From Candidatus Electrothrix aestuarii (GTDB lineage: Bacteria; Desulfobacterota; Desulfobulbia; Desulfobulbales; Desulfobulbaceae), in NCBI GenBank assembly GCA_032595685.2, contig CP159373.1, positions 4,255,821 through 4,319,820 on the forward strand: DNA of 64,000 nucleotides, in the 5' to 3' direction. Shown in pieces: positions 6,804 to 15,845 of this stretch; position 1 is the stretch's first letter, and each line of letters starts with the position of its first letter. The notes beneath the pieces are model-generated. The model ran no database searches. It saw only the letters and a program-made list of their open reading frames with translations, and was not told the DNA's origin. Both the position numbers and the translations under genes were made by a program.

Positions 6804-9257
6804 ATGTGTGCAAGCGAGAAGAAGATCGACAAGAGCATCGATCAAATAATCGATAGGAAGGAACTCAGCGAAACCGACATCTGCGACCAGTACATTACCC
6901 CGGCCCTGAAACGGAGCGGCTGGGACCAACGGAGCCAGATTCGGCGGGAATACCCGCTCACCCCGGGACCGGTGATTGTCCGGGGCAATATGTCGCTACG
7001 CAATCGCAAAAAGCGCAAGTATGCCGACTACGTGCTTTCGTACAAACCGGGCTTACCCGTGGCCGTGATTGAGGCCAAGCGAAACACCTACCCGGTCAGT
7101 CAGGGGATGCAGCAGGCCCTGGACTATGCCGCGATTCTGGATGTTCCCAGTGCCTTCAGTTCCAACGGCGATGCCTTTGCCGCCCATAACCGGGCTGCGC
7201 AATCTGGGGAGGAGATAGAGACTCGCCTGAGCCTGGACGAGTTTCCCTCGCCCGAGGAGCTTTGGCAGCGCTATAAGGCCTATCGTGGCATTCCAGAGTT
7301 TTCGGACGTGGGGTATCAAGAGGGCCAGCAGGCTGAGGATCAGAGGAGAGACAACAGCGATAAACTCCTGCTCCAGCCCTATCATAGCGATGGCTCGGAC
7401 AAGGAACCGCGCTATTACCAGATCGAGGCCATTAACCGGGTGATGGAGGCGGTAGTCAAAGGCCAACGGCGGCTCCTGCTGGTCATGGCCACGGGCACGG
7501 GCAAGACCTACACCACCTTTCAGATCATCTGGCGGTTGTGGAAGGCAGGGGCTGCCCGTCGCATCCTCTTTCTCGTGGATCGCAATATCCTGGCAGACCA
7601 GACCCTGGTCAATGATTTCAAGCCCTTTGGCTCGGTGATGTGCAAGGTCAGGAACCGCAGCTTTGATCCGGCCTATGAGATCCATCTGGCCCTGTATCAG
7701 GCCGTAACTGGCCCGGAGGAGCAGAACAAGGCCTACAAGCAGCTCTCTCAGGATTTCTTTGACCTGATCATTATTGACGAGTGCCATCGCGGCAGTGCTG
7801 CTGAGGACTCGGCCTGGCATGAGATCCTAGAGTATTTCTCCTCTGCCGTGCAGCTGGGTCTGACGGCCACGCCCAAGGAGACCAAGTACATCTCCAATAT
7901 GTCCTATTTCGGGGAGCCGATCTACACCTATAGCCTCAAGCAAGGGATTGAAGACGGTTTCCTGGCCCCGTACAAGGTGATCCGCATTCATCTGGACAAG
8001 GATATTGAGGGCTGGCAAGCTGCTGAAGGTATGGTGGATGATAAGGGCAAGGCGGTGGAGAGCCGGGTCTATGACCGCAAGGACATGGATCGTCTCCTGG
8101 TGCTCAAGCAGCGGACCAAGCTGGTGGCCCGGCGGGTCATGGCCTTTCTCCGCGCCACAGATCCCTTTGCCAAGACCATTATTTTTTGTGAGGACATCGA
8201 CCATGCCGAGCGGATGCGGGAGGCCATTGTTAACGAGGCCGGACAATTAGCCCTGGATAATCATCGCTATGTCATGCGCATTACCGGGGATAATAGCGTG
8301 GGCAAGGCAGAGCTGGATAACTTCATAGATCCAGAAAGCACCTACCCGGTCATTGCCACCACCTCGGAGCTCATGTCCACGGGCGTGGATGCCAAGACCT
8401 GCAAGCTGATCGTGCTGGACAAGACCATCCGGTCCATGACCATGTTCAAGCAGATCATTGGTCGCGGCACCCGGATTGATGAGGAGAATAAGAAGTTTTT
8501 CTTCACCATCATGGATTTTAAGAACGCCACGGCCCTATTCCGCGATCCCAGCTTTGACGGCGATCCTGTGACCATCTATGAGCCAGGCCCGGATGACCCC
8601 CCGGTTCCGCCGGAACCTCCTGAGGAGGCCCCCTATGATCTTGAGGCGGAAGAACCTGGACTGAGCACCAATGAAGACAGAAAAATCTATCTTGCCGGTG
8701 TTCCTATTCGCATCCTGGCTGAACGGGTGGAGTACATCGGCCCGGACGGCCAGCTCATTACTGAGTCTTACCGGGATTTCAGTCGCAAACAGATCCGCTC
8801 CCAATTTGCCTCCCTGGATGATTTCCTCCTCCGTTGGAGCGGGGCCAACAAGAAGCAGGCCATTCTGGAGCTGCTGGAGGAACAGGGCGTGGTTCTGGAG
8901 AATCTGGCTGCTGAGGTGGGAGCAGAGTATGGCGAGTTTGACCTGATCTGCCATATCGCCTTTGATCAACCGCCCCTGACCCGCAGGGAACGGGCCGAGC
9001 AGGTCAAAAAACGGGACTATTTCACCAAATACGGGAACCAGGCCCGGGCCGTGTTGGCTGGCCTGCTGGAAAAATACGCAGACGAGGGCATCTGCTCCAT
9101 TGAGCAGAATACTATCCTCAAACTCAGCCCCTTTCGGGAGATCGGCACCCCAATAGAAATCATCAAACAGGTCTTTGGCGGCAAGAAGGCGTACCACCAG
9201 GCCCTGCAGGAACTGGAAGAACAACTGTATCTGGATTATCAGGAGAAAACTGCATGA
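6804..9257 (+). CDS. hsdR: Type I restriction enzyme, R subunit (HsdR)
   Basis: The translocase/nuclease subunit of a type I restriction-modification system, 817 residues. An N-terminal PD-(D/E)xK nuclease is visible (YADYVLSY then AVIEAKR, about residues 73-94). The superfamily 2 translocase follows: Walker A MATGTGKTY near 230, DECH box near 322, LGLTATPKE near 352, and the motif VI arginines in IIGRGTRID near 555. The C-terminal part (about 680-815) fits the EcoEI-type R C-terminal domain that contacts HsdM. I chose ATG 6804: an upstream in-frame start at 6606 would translate the interspersed repeat. It overlaps hsdM by 4 bp. Confidence 0.95.
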   Translation: MCASEKKIDKSIDQIIDRKELSETDICDQYITPALKRSGWDQRSQIRREYPLTPGPVIVRGNMSLRNRKKRKYADYVLSYKPGLPVAVIEAKRNTYPVSQGMQQALDYAAILDVPSAFSSNGDAFAAHNRAAQSGEEIETRLSLDEFPSPEELWQRYKAYRGIPEFSDVGYQEGQQAEDQRRDNSDKLLLQPYHSDGSDKEPRYYQIEAINRVMEAVVKGQRRLLLVMATGTGKTYTTFQIIWRLWKAGAARRILFLVDRNILADQTLVNDFKPFGSVMCKVRNRSFDPAYEIHLALYQAVTGPEEQNKAYKQLSQDFFDLIIIDECHRGSAAEDSAWHEILEYFSSAVQLGLTATPKETKYISNMSYFGEPIYTYSLKQGIEDGFLAPYKVIRIHLDKDIEGWQAAEGMVDDKGKAVESRVYDRKDMDRLLVLKQRTKLVARRVMAFLRATDPFAKTIIFCEDIDHAERMREAIVNEAGQLALDNHRYVMRITGDNSVGKAELDNFIDPESTYPVIATTSELMSTGVDAKTCKLIVLDKTIRSMTMFKQIIGRGTRIDEENKKFFFTIMDFKNATALFRDPSFDGDPVTIYEPGPDDPPVPPEPPEEAPYDLEAEEPGLSTNEDRKIYLAGVPIRILAERVEYIGPDGQLITESYRDFSRKQIRSQFASLDDFLLRWSGANKKQAILELLEEQGVVLENLAAEVGAEYGEFDLICHIAFDQPPLTRRERAEQVKKRDYFTKYGNQARAVLAGLLEKYADEGICSIEQNTILKLSPFREIGTPIEIIKQVFGGKKAYHQALQELEEQLYLDYQEKTA

Positions 9258-10738
9258 GTAATGTGTCCGGCATCATCAAATCCATCCAGGATATTATGCG
9301 CAAGGATGTGGGCGTGGACGGCGATGCCCAGCGCATCAGCCAGCTGGTCTGGATGTTTTTCCTCAAGATCTTTGATGATCGGGAAGAAGAGCTGGAACTC
9401 CTGGAAGATGACTACAGCTCGCCCCTGCCCGAGGAACTGCGCTGGCGTTCCTGGGCCGCTGATCCTGAAGGCATAACCGGTGAGGGCCTGTCCGACTTTG
9501 TTAATCAGCAGCTCTTTCCTGCGCTCAAGGAACTCAGTGCTGGCAGCGACCAGCGGGCAACGGTGGTGCGCAATGTCTTTGCAGATACCTATAACTACAT
9601 GAAATCTGGCACCCTGATGCGGCAGGTGATCAACAAGATCTGCGCCATTGATTTTAACAGCCAAGAGGACCGCCATACCTTTGGTGCCATCTATGAGCAG
9701 ATCCTCAAGGACTTGCAGAGCGCGGGCAATGCAGGCGAATTCTACACCCCCAGGGCCGTGACCGGGTTCATCGTCAATCGGGTAGATCCCCGGCTGGAGG
9801 AGCAGGTGCTGGACCCGGCCTGCGGCACAGGCGGCTTTCTGGCCTCGACCATTGAGCATAAACGGAGCCGATACGTGCGCACGACCAGGGATGAAGAGCG
9901 TCTGCAAGAGACCATTCTTGGGGTGGAGAAAAAGGCCCTGCCCCATATGCTCTGTGTCACCAATATGATCCTGCACGGCATCGACACCCCGGTGCGTATC
10001 CGCCACGATAATACCCTGACCCGACCCCTGCGCGATTACCGGGCCAAGGATCGGGTGCCGGTCATTATCACCAATCCGCCCTTTGGTGGCATGGAAGAGG
10101 ACGGGATTGAAAAGAACTTTCCCCAGGCCCTGCGCACCCGCGAGACTGCGGATCTGTTCATGACCCTGATCATCCATCTCCTCAAGAAAGGAGGACGGGC
10201 AGCTGTGGTCCTGCCGGACGGCTTTTTCTTTGGCGAGGGCACCAAGACCCGGCTCAAGGAAAAGCTGCTCAGCGAGTGCAACCTGCACACCATTGTCCGC
10301 CTGCCCAATGGCGTGTTCAATCCCTACACCGGCATCAAGACCAACCTGCTCTTTTTCACCAAGGGCCAGCCCACGGAAACCGTCTGGTATTACGAGCATC
10401 CCTATCCCGAAGGGGTGAAGAATTACAGCAAGACCAAACCCATGCGTTTTGAGGAGTTCCAGACGGAGATCGACTGGTGGGGCAGTGAGGCAGACGGCTT
10501 TGCAGCCCGCAAGGAGACTGAACAGGCATGGAAAGTGGGGATTGAGGAAATCAAGGCCCGCAATTATAACCTGGATTGCAAGAATCCCCATCAGGTGGAG
10601 CAGGTGATTCACGATCCTGAAGTGCTGCTGGCTGATTATACCCGCCAGCAGGCGGAGATCAGCGATCTGCAAGAGCAGCTCAAGGGAATTTTGAGCGCGG
10701 CTTTGAGTGCAGGTGCAACCGGGGGAGGTGCTGCGTGA
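9254..10738 (+). CDS. hsdM: Type I restriction-modification DNA methyltransferase (HsdM)
   Basis: The modification subunit, 494 residues, which transfers a methyl group from S-adenosylmethionine to adenine in the target selected by HsdS. The N-terminal helical domain (GIIKSIQDIMRKDVGVDGD onward) is followed by the N6-adenine methylase core: DPACGTGGF near residue 187 (SAM binding) and NPPFGG near residue 274 (catalytic NPPF). Its ATG overlaps the end of hsdR and its end overlaps hsdS, each by 4 bp, so the three subunits are translationally coupled. No disabling change is seen. Confidence 0.96.
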   Translation: MSNVSGIIKSIQDIMRKDVGVDGDAQRISQLVWMFFLKIFDDREEELELLEDDYSSPLPEELRWRSWAADPEGITGEGLSDFVNQQLFPALKELSAGSDQRATVVRNVFADTYNYMKSGTLMRQVINKICAIDFNSQEDRHTFGAIYEQILKDLQSAGNAGEFYTPRAVTGFIVNRVDPRLEEQVLDPACGTGGFLASTIEHKRSRYVRTTRDEERLQETILGVEKKALPHMLCVTNMILHGIDTPVRIRHDNTLTRPLRDYRAKDRVPVIITNPPFGGMEEDGIEKNFPQALRTRETADLFMTLIIHLLKKGGRAAVVLPDGFFFGEGTKTRLKEKLLSECNLHTIVRLPNGVFNPYTGIKTNLLFFTKGQPTETVWYYEHPYPEGVKNYSKTKPMRFEEFQTEIDWWGSEADGFAARKETEQAWKVGIEEIKARNYNLDCKNPHQVEQVIHDPEVLLADYTRQQAEISDLQEQLKGILSAALSAGATGGGAA

Positions 10739-12384
10739 ACATAGAGCAGCTGACAAGCGAGCATCTGGCGGTCTGGACCGAGGCCCAGGTGGCAAAGGCT
10801 GCTGGGGGCAGAGGTCGTGGGAAGAAAAACGGGGATCTGCAAGCCTATGGGATCAAGAAACTGCGGGAGCTGATTTTGGAGCTGGCCGTGCGCGGGAAGC
10901 TGGTGCCGCAAGATCCAGCGGATGAACCGGCAGCGGTGTTGTTGGAGCGCATCGCGGCGGAAAAGGCGCGCTTGGTCAAGGAGGGGAAGATTAAGCGGCA
11001 GAAGAAGTTGCCGGAGATTGCGGAAGAGGAGAAGCCCTTTGCGTTGCCAGAGGGGTGGGAGTGGGTGTCTCTCTCGCAATTAGGAGATTTTTCTGGCGGA
11101 AAAACACCCAGTAAATCAAAAAGTATTTACTGGAATGGTGATGTCGCATGGGTAACGCCGAAGGACATGAAAGCCAAGTATATTTTTGATACTCAGGACC
11201 ACGTTACATCATTAGCGGTTGACGAAGGTTTAAGGCTTTATGAGAATGAGTCTATTCTCTTTGTAGTACGAAGCGGTATATTAAGGCACACATTTCCTGT
11301 TGCGATTGCTCAAACACCATGCACCGTCAATCAGGATTTAAAAGTGTTATCTCTATATAACAAGGAGTTGAGCTCTTATCTTTATCTGATGATGAAGGGG
11401 TTCGAGCGATATATCCTATCGAACTTGAGTAAAAAAGGCATGACGGTTGAAAGCATCATGTTTAGAGAGTTTTCATGCCATTACTTCATGTTACCCCCCT
11501 TAGCTGAACAACACCGCATCGTCGCCAAGATCGATGAACTCATGACCCTCTGCGACCGCCTGGAACAACAGCAAAGCGAGAGAGCCGCTACCCACCAGGC
11601 CCTGGTCAGCACCCTGCTGGATGCCCTGACCAACTCTGCTGATCACACGGAGTTTGCCGCAACCTGGCAACGCATCGCCGAGAACTTCGAGATCCTCTTC
11701 ACCACCGAGCAATCCATCGACCAGCTGAAACAGACCGTCCTTCAGCTTGCCGTGATGGGGAAGCTCGTTCCGTTTGACGGCGGTGCTACCGAATTTGTTC
11801 TAAAAGAGTTACTTGAGTTCGGACCTCGAAACGGATTCTCCCCGAAATGCGTTGAATACAAAACGAAGTTTAAGGTGTTGAAACTTGGTGCGACATCCTA
11901 TGGAGCTCTCAATACGGATGAAAGCAAATTTGTTGGTCAAGATATCCCTGCCAACTCGCACTTGCTGCTGAAGGAAGGAGACATTTTAATACAGCGCGGT
12001 AATTCAGCAAAATTTGTAGGCTCAAATGTCCTGATACGCCAGGATTACAGTAATTATATCTATCCTGACTTGATGATGAAAATCAGAGTCAACGATAAGG
12101 TCGAGCCTGAATTGTTATCGATTATTTTAATGGCACCGGATTCTAGGGAATTCATGTGGAATGCTATGACGGGAACGTCAGGAAGTATGCCGAAAATAAA
12201 TAAAAAGATCGTTGAGGCAATTCCTATTGTAATTCCACGAGATCGTAAAGTTCAACGTACTTTGGTTGAGAGAGTCGATGAACTCCTCACCCTCTGCGAC
12301 ACCCTCAAAAACCGCCTCCACCAGGCCCGCAGCACCCAGGTGCAGCTCGCTGATGCCCTGGTAGCGCAGGTGGTAGAGGCGTAG
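10735..12384 (+). CDS. hsdS: Type I restriction-modification specificity subunit (HsdS)
   Basis: The DNA-recognition subunit, 549 residues, starting at GTG. It has two target-recognition domains (about residues 110-255 and 350-505), each followed by a coiled-coil spacer with matching motifs: LAEQHRIVAKIDELMTLCDRLE and VERVDELLTLCDTLKNRL. The helical conserved regions are GC-rich while the two recognition domains are clearly AT-rich, a sign that recognition domains were exchanged by recombination. It ends just before a 59-base repeat. The remains of a second hsdS 3' end lie 0.9 kb downstream. Confidence 0.94.
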   Translation: MNIEQLTSEHLAVWTEAQVAKAAGGRGRGKKNGDLQAYGIKKLRELILELAVRGKLVPQDPADEPAAVLLERIAAEKARLVKEGKIKRQKKLPEIAEEEKPFALPEGWEWVSLSQLGDFSGGKTPSKSKSIYWNGDVAWVTPKDMKAKYIFDTQDHVTSLAVDEGLRLYENESILFVVRSGILRHTFPVAIAQTPCTVNQDLKVLSLYNKELSSYLYLMMKGFERYILSNLSKKGMTVESIMFREFSCHYFMLPPLAEQHRIVAKIDELMTLCDRLEQQQSERAATHQALVSTLLDALTNSADHTEFAATWQRIAENFEILFTTEQSIDQLKQTVLQLAVMGKLVPFDGGATEFVLKELLEFGPRNGFSPKCVEYKTKFKVLKLGATSYGALNTDESKFVGQDIPANSHLLLKEGDILIQRGNSAKFVGSNVLIRQDYSNYIYPDLMMKIRVNDKVEPELLSIILMAPDSREFMWNAMTGTSGSMPKINKKIVEAIPIVIPRDRKVQRTLVERVDELLTLCDTLKNRLHQARSTQVQLADALVAQVVEA

Positions 12385-12387
12385 TAG

Positions 12388-12446
12388 TAGGGGCAAACCT
12401 ATGTGTTTGCCCTTGTATACCGGGTAGACACGCGGGTCTGCCCCTA
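12388..12446. repeat. 59-bp imperfect palindromic repeat, copy 1
   Basis: Starts TAGGGGCAAACC and ends TCTGCCCCTA, so the ends pair as an imperfect hairpin. A second 59-base copy lies at 48827-48885. Here it starts 4 bases after the hsdS stop codon, behind three TAG triplets in a row. It could act as a transcription end or mRNA stabiliser. Confidence 0.7.
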
Positions 12447-12473
12447 CAAAACCGGGAATTTATTTTTGTGAAT

Positions 12474-12545
12474 TCCCACGTCCCGTGCCCCAATGTTAAA
12501 ACATTGGGCTATTTCCTGTCGTCCCTGCGGGACTTTTCCTTTAGC
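12474..12545. repeat. Hairpin interspersed repeat, partial copy
   Basis: Shares the parts CCCAATGTTAAAACATTGGG, the GGGCTATTTCCTGTCGTCCC segment and CCCTGCGGGAC with the repeats at 6604 and 22838, in shorter form. The 3' end of a small minus-strand reading frame runs into it. Confidence 0.55.
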
Positions 12546-12673
12546 CCTCTTTGGATAGCCTCTTCCATTTCTTTCAGCGTCTTAGCTGGTCCTTCGTATT
12601 GCAAACAGGACACAACCTCCTTAAGGGTGGTTGCAGGAAAAATCTTCTTCTCATCTGATTTCAACATATTCAT
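12509..12673 (-). CDS. Small protein resembling an AbrB-antitoxin C-terminus
   Basis: A 54-residue frame starting at an ATG that overlaps the stop of the HicB-like gene by 4 bases (ATGA). The middle, TLKEVVSCLQYEGPAKTLKE followed by EMEEAIQRG, resembles the tail of AbrB/VapB-type antitoxins (a CLKYxGPxxTLEEMDEAI pattern known to me from that family). The DNA-binding N-terminus of such proteins is missing and the last residues come from the interspersed repeat. It is probably a remnant or a short accessory protein. No toxin gene is visible beside it. Confidence 0.4.
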   Translation of the reverse strand: MNMLKSDEKKIFPATTLKEVVSCLQYEGPAKTLKEMEEAIQRGLKEKSRRDDRK

Positions 12674-13005
12674 GAGGCATGAAGAGCCTGTTCAAGCGTT
12701 TCCGCCACCCATTTATTAAGACTTTTTCCGGCACTCACCGCTGCTGCGGCAATTTTTCCGTGTAAAGATGAGTCTACTCGGACCATAAATTTCCCTGAAA
12801 AGGGCTTATCCGGTTCTCTCCCGGCTTTCGCACAACTTTCCAGATAAAAATCAACAGCTTCATAAAAGGCTGCTTTCACCTCGCTCACCGATTCGCCGTG
12901 AAACCCCACAGTATCACGGATACCGATAATATTACCGAACAGAATATTATCTTCCGGGTCGAATTCTATCTTCGCCGTATACCCTTTATAACTGATTGTA
13001 CTCAT
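12670..13005 (-). CDS. HicB-family antitoxin-like protein
   Basis: A 111-residue protein with the HicB partial RNase H-like fold at the N-terminus (YKGYTAKIEFDPEDNILFG, then the pattern FHGESVSEVKAAFYEAVDFY) and a ribbon-helix-helix DNA-binding tail (FMVRVDSSLHGKIAAAAVSA with SLNKWVAETLEQAL). HicB proteins neutralise the HicA mRNA-cleaving toxin and repress their own operon. No hicA-like gene (60-80 residues, double-stranded RNA-binding fold) precedes or follows it here, so it is an orphan antitoxin or a stand-alone regulator. Confidence 0.8.
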   Translation of the reverse strand: MSTISYKGYTAKIEFDPEDNILFGNIIGIRDTVGFHGESVSEVKAAFYEAVDFYLESCAKAGREPDKPFSGKFMVRVDSSLHGKIAAAAVSAGKSLNKWVAETLEQALHAS

Positions 13006-13074
13006 GCCTTAACTCCTGCTCTTCCCCTGTTTCCCAAGCTCCAGCTTGGGAACGTACAAAGGAAGCTCTGCTTA

Positions 13075-13314
13075 CTACTCATCATAACCTGGATACTGCT
13101 CAGGTGCCTTGCCCTGACTTTTCAGCAGCACAGGCTCCGATGCAACAGCGGTATCCGCATCGATTTCCTCCACCAGCACCTGAAACTCCCAGGAATCGCC
13201 AAAATCAAAAAGGAACACCATGTCCATACCAGGAAGGCAGGAAATTTCTCCCAGACGGGTCTCGTCCGTAAAGGGTGGTTCTTCCAAGGCAGAATGATTG
13301 ATATTTTTCTTCAA
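13075..13314 (-). pseudogene. 3' fragment of a pRiA4b ORF-3-like gene
   Basis: The 79-residue frame is a near-identical copy of the last 79 residues of the full-length gene at 18977-20230, ending GKAPEQYPGYDE in both. Homology stops at 13321, in the bases ATACCGAT, where it joins the 3' end of an hsdS gene on the other strand. The start codon here falls inside the original gene, so this is a truncated copy and not a separate small gene. Confidence 0.8.
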
Positions 13315-13321
13315 CCCATAC
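13076..13321. repeat. 246-bp direct repeat, left copy
   Basis: About 95 percent identical by eye to 18977-19222, in the same orientation. It contains the C-terminal 79 codons of the pRiA4b ORF-3-like gene. The two copies flank the interrupted gene with its three insertion sequences. Confidence 0.75.
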
Positions 13322-13325
13322 CGAT

Positions 13326-13454
13326 GTCGATGAACTCCTCACCCTCTGCGACACCCTCAAATCCCGCCTTCACCAAGCCCGCAGCACCCAAGTGCAGCTC
13401 GCAGACACCCTTGTTGAACAGACTGTGGCCCAGGACACCAACTCCACCCAGTGA
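13326..13454 (+). pseudogene. 3' end of a second hsdS gene
   Basis: Forty-two codons in frame, starting VDELLTLCDTLKSRLHQARS, match the last coiled-coil spacer of the hsdS gene at 10735-12384 (VDELLTLCDTLKNRLHQARS). The tail differs (ending VAQDTNSTQ), so it is the end of a different hsdS allele and not a copy of the neighbour. The rest of that gene is gone; the break shares the bases CGAT with the adjoining pRiA4b fragment. Confidence 0.75.
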
Positions 13455-13627
13455 CAAAGCACTGGGTTCTTATCATGCTGTTCCTGTGGCACGCTTTTCA
13501 CCCCACTTTCTAACGATTATTCTCCGTACGCACTATTTTTCAGTACCATTGTCAAGCATTTTATGTAATTCTTCAAGGCGTTAGAATCTAGGCAGGCAAA
13601 CAAGAAAAAACACAATGGAGATAACGA

Positions 13628-14245
13628 ATGCACCTTCCTATACTATTAGGTTTATTTATTCAAATTGCGTTTATGTTACATGCAATTAAAACCAATAAAT
13701 CATTCAACTGGCTCCTCTTTCTGTTGATTCCCTGGATCGGTTCGCTCTTCTACTTTTTTATTAAATTTTTGCCTGAAACTCTTCAAAATCAACAACCCTT
13801 TAATACTGAAAAAAGTCTACCAAAACAGCCTGACACCATAAGTCAACTCAATGGAAAAAAAATTGTTTACTTAACCCAGGGAAAGCTGTTTCACAAATGT
13901 GATGCTTTACCCCTGACCCAGATATCTAGTCATTTTGGTCAAAAGGTGATCGATAAGACCCTTGAGGCTCACAGGAGAAATGAGTGGAAAACCGAAAATA
14001 CCGGCTCACCTTTTGGAGGCAGTACTTTGTGGGGGGCAAATGAAGTAAATGCTGATGCAATTAAGGTGGATATTACCAGTGTGGCCCGATCCGATAACCA
14101 TGAAAAGCTTTATTTTCTCCTTGAAACGGAATCAACTGGCGGACTCTTTGTCTTTGATTACAAGGAGAAAGATGAAAAGCGTTTGTTTCAGAACAAAACG
14201 CCCTACGGGCGGATTAAAACGGAAGCAATTGCGGTATCCACTTAA
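13628..14245 (+). pseudogene. Interrupted membrane/beta-propeller gene, piece 1 (5' end)
   Basis: First of four pieces of one gene of roughly 500 codons. Two hydrophobic helices at the N-terminus (about residues 3-20 and 27-48, with LLIPWIGSLFYFF) resemble the PLDc_N membrane module. The rest (VDITSVARSDNHEKLYFLLE, then GGLFVFDYKEKDE) begins a TolB/PD40-type repeat region. The frame ends shortly after an IS91-like element begins. A ribosome binding site (ATGGAGATAACG) precedes the ATG. Function unknown; probably a membrane-bound propeller protein, now inactive. Confidence 0.7.
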
Positions 14246-15463
14246 CCTGCCGACCCGAAGAGTTTCTCTTGTTGCATTCTTGTTTACTCTTGCTTTCCAC
14301 AAAAGGTCCGTCTCTGCTCAGATCAAAGATATCTCCATAGTCAGGATGCCAAATCCGCCATAAAAACATTTTTTCTTTACAGTTTGGACATGTTAACGGA
14401 TCTTTCCCGAAACTCTGTACTAGACGCTCTCTCCAGCTCAATGACCTTGAATCACTTTTCATGAATTCAAAAGTCTTCTGGATAAAACGTTTACAGTCCA
14501 TCAAAATCTCTATCGCGATTGTTTTTGTACGTCGAGAATATAACCCATAATGGCGGACCATCTTGAATCCCTTTAGCGGGATATGGTCAATTAATCGTTG
14601 TATGAACTCTTTGGCTGGAATCGCTTCGGTAACTTTAACTTCTGTTTTATGATCAATATACCAAAATGTTACTTCCTCACCATCGTAATTCGTTATCTTG
14701 TGCTCTGCCAATGCTGGACGAGCCATATAGCGACCAATATATCGAGCTGCATGTCTTGCTGATGTCATCTTGCTTTTACCATTTACATAAAAACCATTAC
14801 GTTGGCTTTTAAACAGGTAATCTATGAATCTTACATTTTCTTTTGTTTGCGGCAAGCTAGCCTTTATTTCAGTCAGCAAATAATATTGCCATTTTTTTCT
14901 AAGCAGACCATATGGCAAAAATGGAATATCAACCCACTGATTGGAAGATGTTAATCCTCCTTCTGTCATTAACATATGGACATGCGGATTAAACTTAAGA
15001 TCTCTTCCAAACGTATGGACAACTAATAGAATTCCCGGAACAGCATCAACTCCTTTACTTTGAAGTACTTCCACAGCCGCTTTTGAAGCACAATCCATCA
15101 TAATCTTGATCAGCATACGATCACTAAAAATTATCTTTCGGAGTTCTTGTGGAATGGTAAACACTAAATGTCGATGAACTACGTCGAATATACTTTTCAC
15201 TGTCTTTTCAACCCATTCATCGACGTATCGCTTACCGCAAGACGTACAGAATCGACACTTACAGGTGAACCCTACTCTCTTTTTTCAAAACAATTCGGAC
15301 AAATATACTCGACATAGCCATTGGTAGACTCTCCACAGTTGATCATTTTTTCTACATTTTCAACGATTGACTCCCAGTGAAGGCTTGAGTACCTGCTTGC
15401 CAATTCAACGCAGACTACATACCAAAAATCACGAAAGATTAATTTTATCAGCTTATTTTTCAT
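14214..15463 (-). pseudogene. IS91-family (HUH, Y2) transposase, frameshifted
   Basis: A rolling-circle transposase in two frames. The first frame (15272-15463) holds the start of the N-terminal zinc-binding region (GYVEYICPNCFEKR). Its continuation, FTCKCRFCTSCGKRYVDEWV, lies in another frame, so an extra GA in GAGAGTAGGG near 15285 breaks it. The second frame (from 15200) has the HUH motif NPHVHMLMTEGG and the paired tyrosines YIGRYMARP. The last residues read into the interrupted host gene. The element occupies about 14246 to 15471-15492. IS91-type elements make no target duplication and none is seen. Confidence 0.8.
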
Positions 15464-15471
15464 TAAGCTAA

Positions 15472-15845
15472 TACTCTATTCGCAATTACAACATGTTGAA
15501 AGGAAAATTTTATAATTTCCTATACAATAAAGAAAAATTTCATGCCAAAGACCTGGATTTGAACGAAGAAAACGATAAGCTTGTCTGTTCTCGCAGGTTT
15601 GCCAACGGTACAGCTAATATAATGGTTATGGATGGAGACGGTAGCAATATGTCTGAGGTAACCGCAGGTGATAGTGTGGATGAAGCGCCTTCTTGGGTTG
15701 CTGGCGAACAAAACCAAATTATTTTTCAATCTTCTGGAATTGCCAGAAACCGTGAAGGGTATGCCCTTGGCACGGGTCCATCGGCCTTGCAATTATTAGA
15801 CGTTGCTCAGCAGAAACTCTCAACAGTGCTCGAAGACAGTAAATA
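15472..15845 (+). pseudogene. Interrupted gene, piece 2 (propeller repeats)
   Basis: Open from 15472 to the next insertion. It encodes TolB/PD40-like beta-propeller sequence: LNEENDKLVCSRRFANGTAN, IMVMDGDGSN and DEAPSWVAGEQNQIIFQSSG. The frame ends SVLEDSK-like at the insertion point (VLEDSK) and continues in piece 3 when the element is removed. The exact left edge is unknown because the IS91-like boundary cannot be fixed between 15464 and 15492. Confidence 0.65.

Noticed and set aside
14246-15490. Target duplication at the IS91-like element
   Set aside because: GCAATT occurs on both sides (14223 and 15482), but IS91-type elements do not duplicate the target and the placement does not restore the frame.
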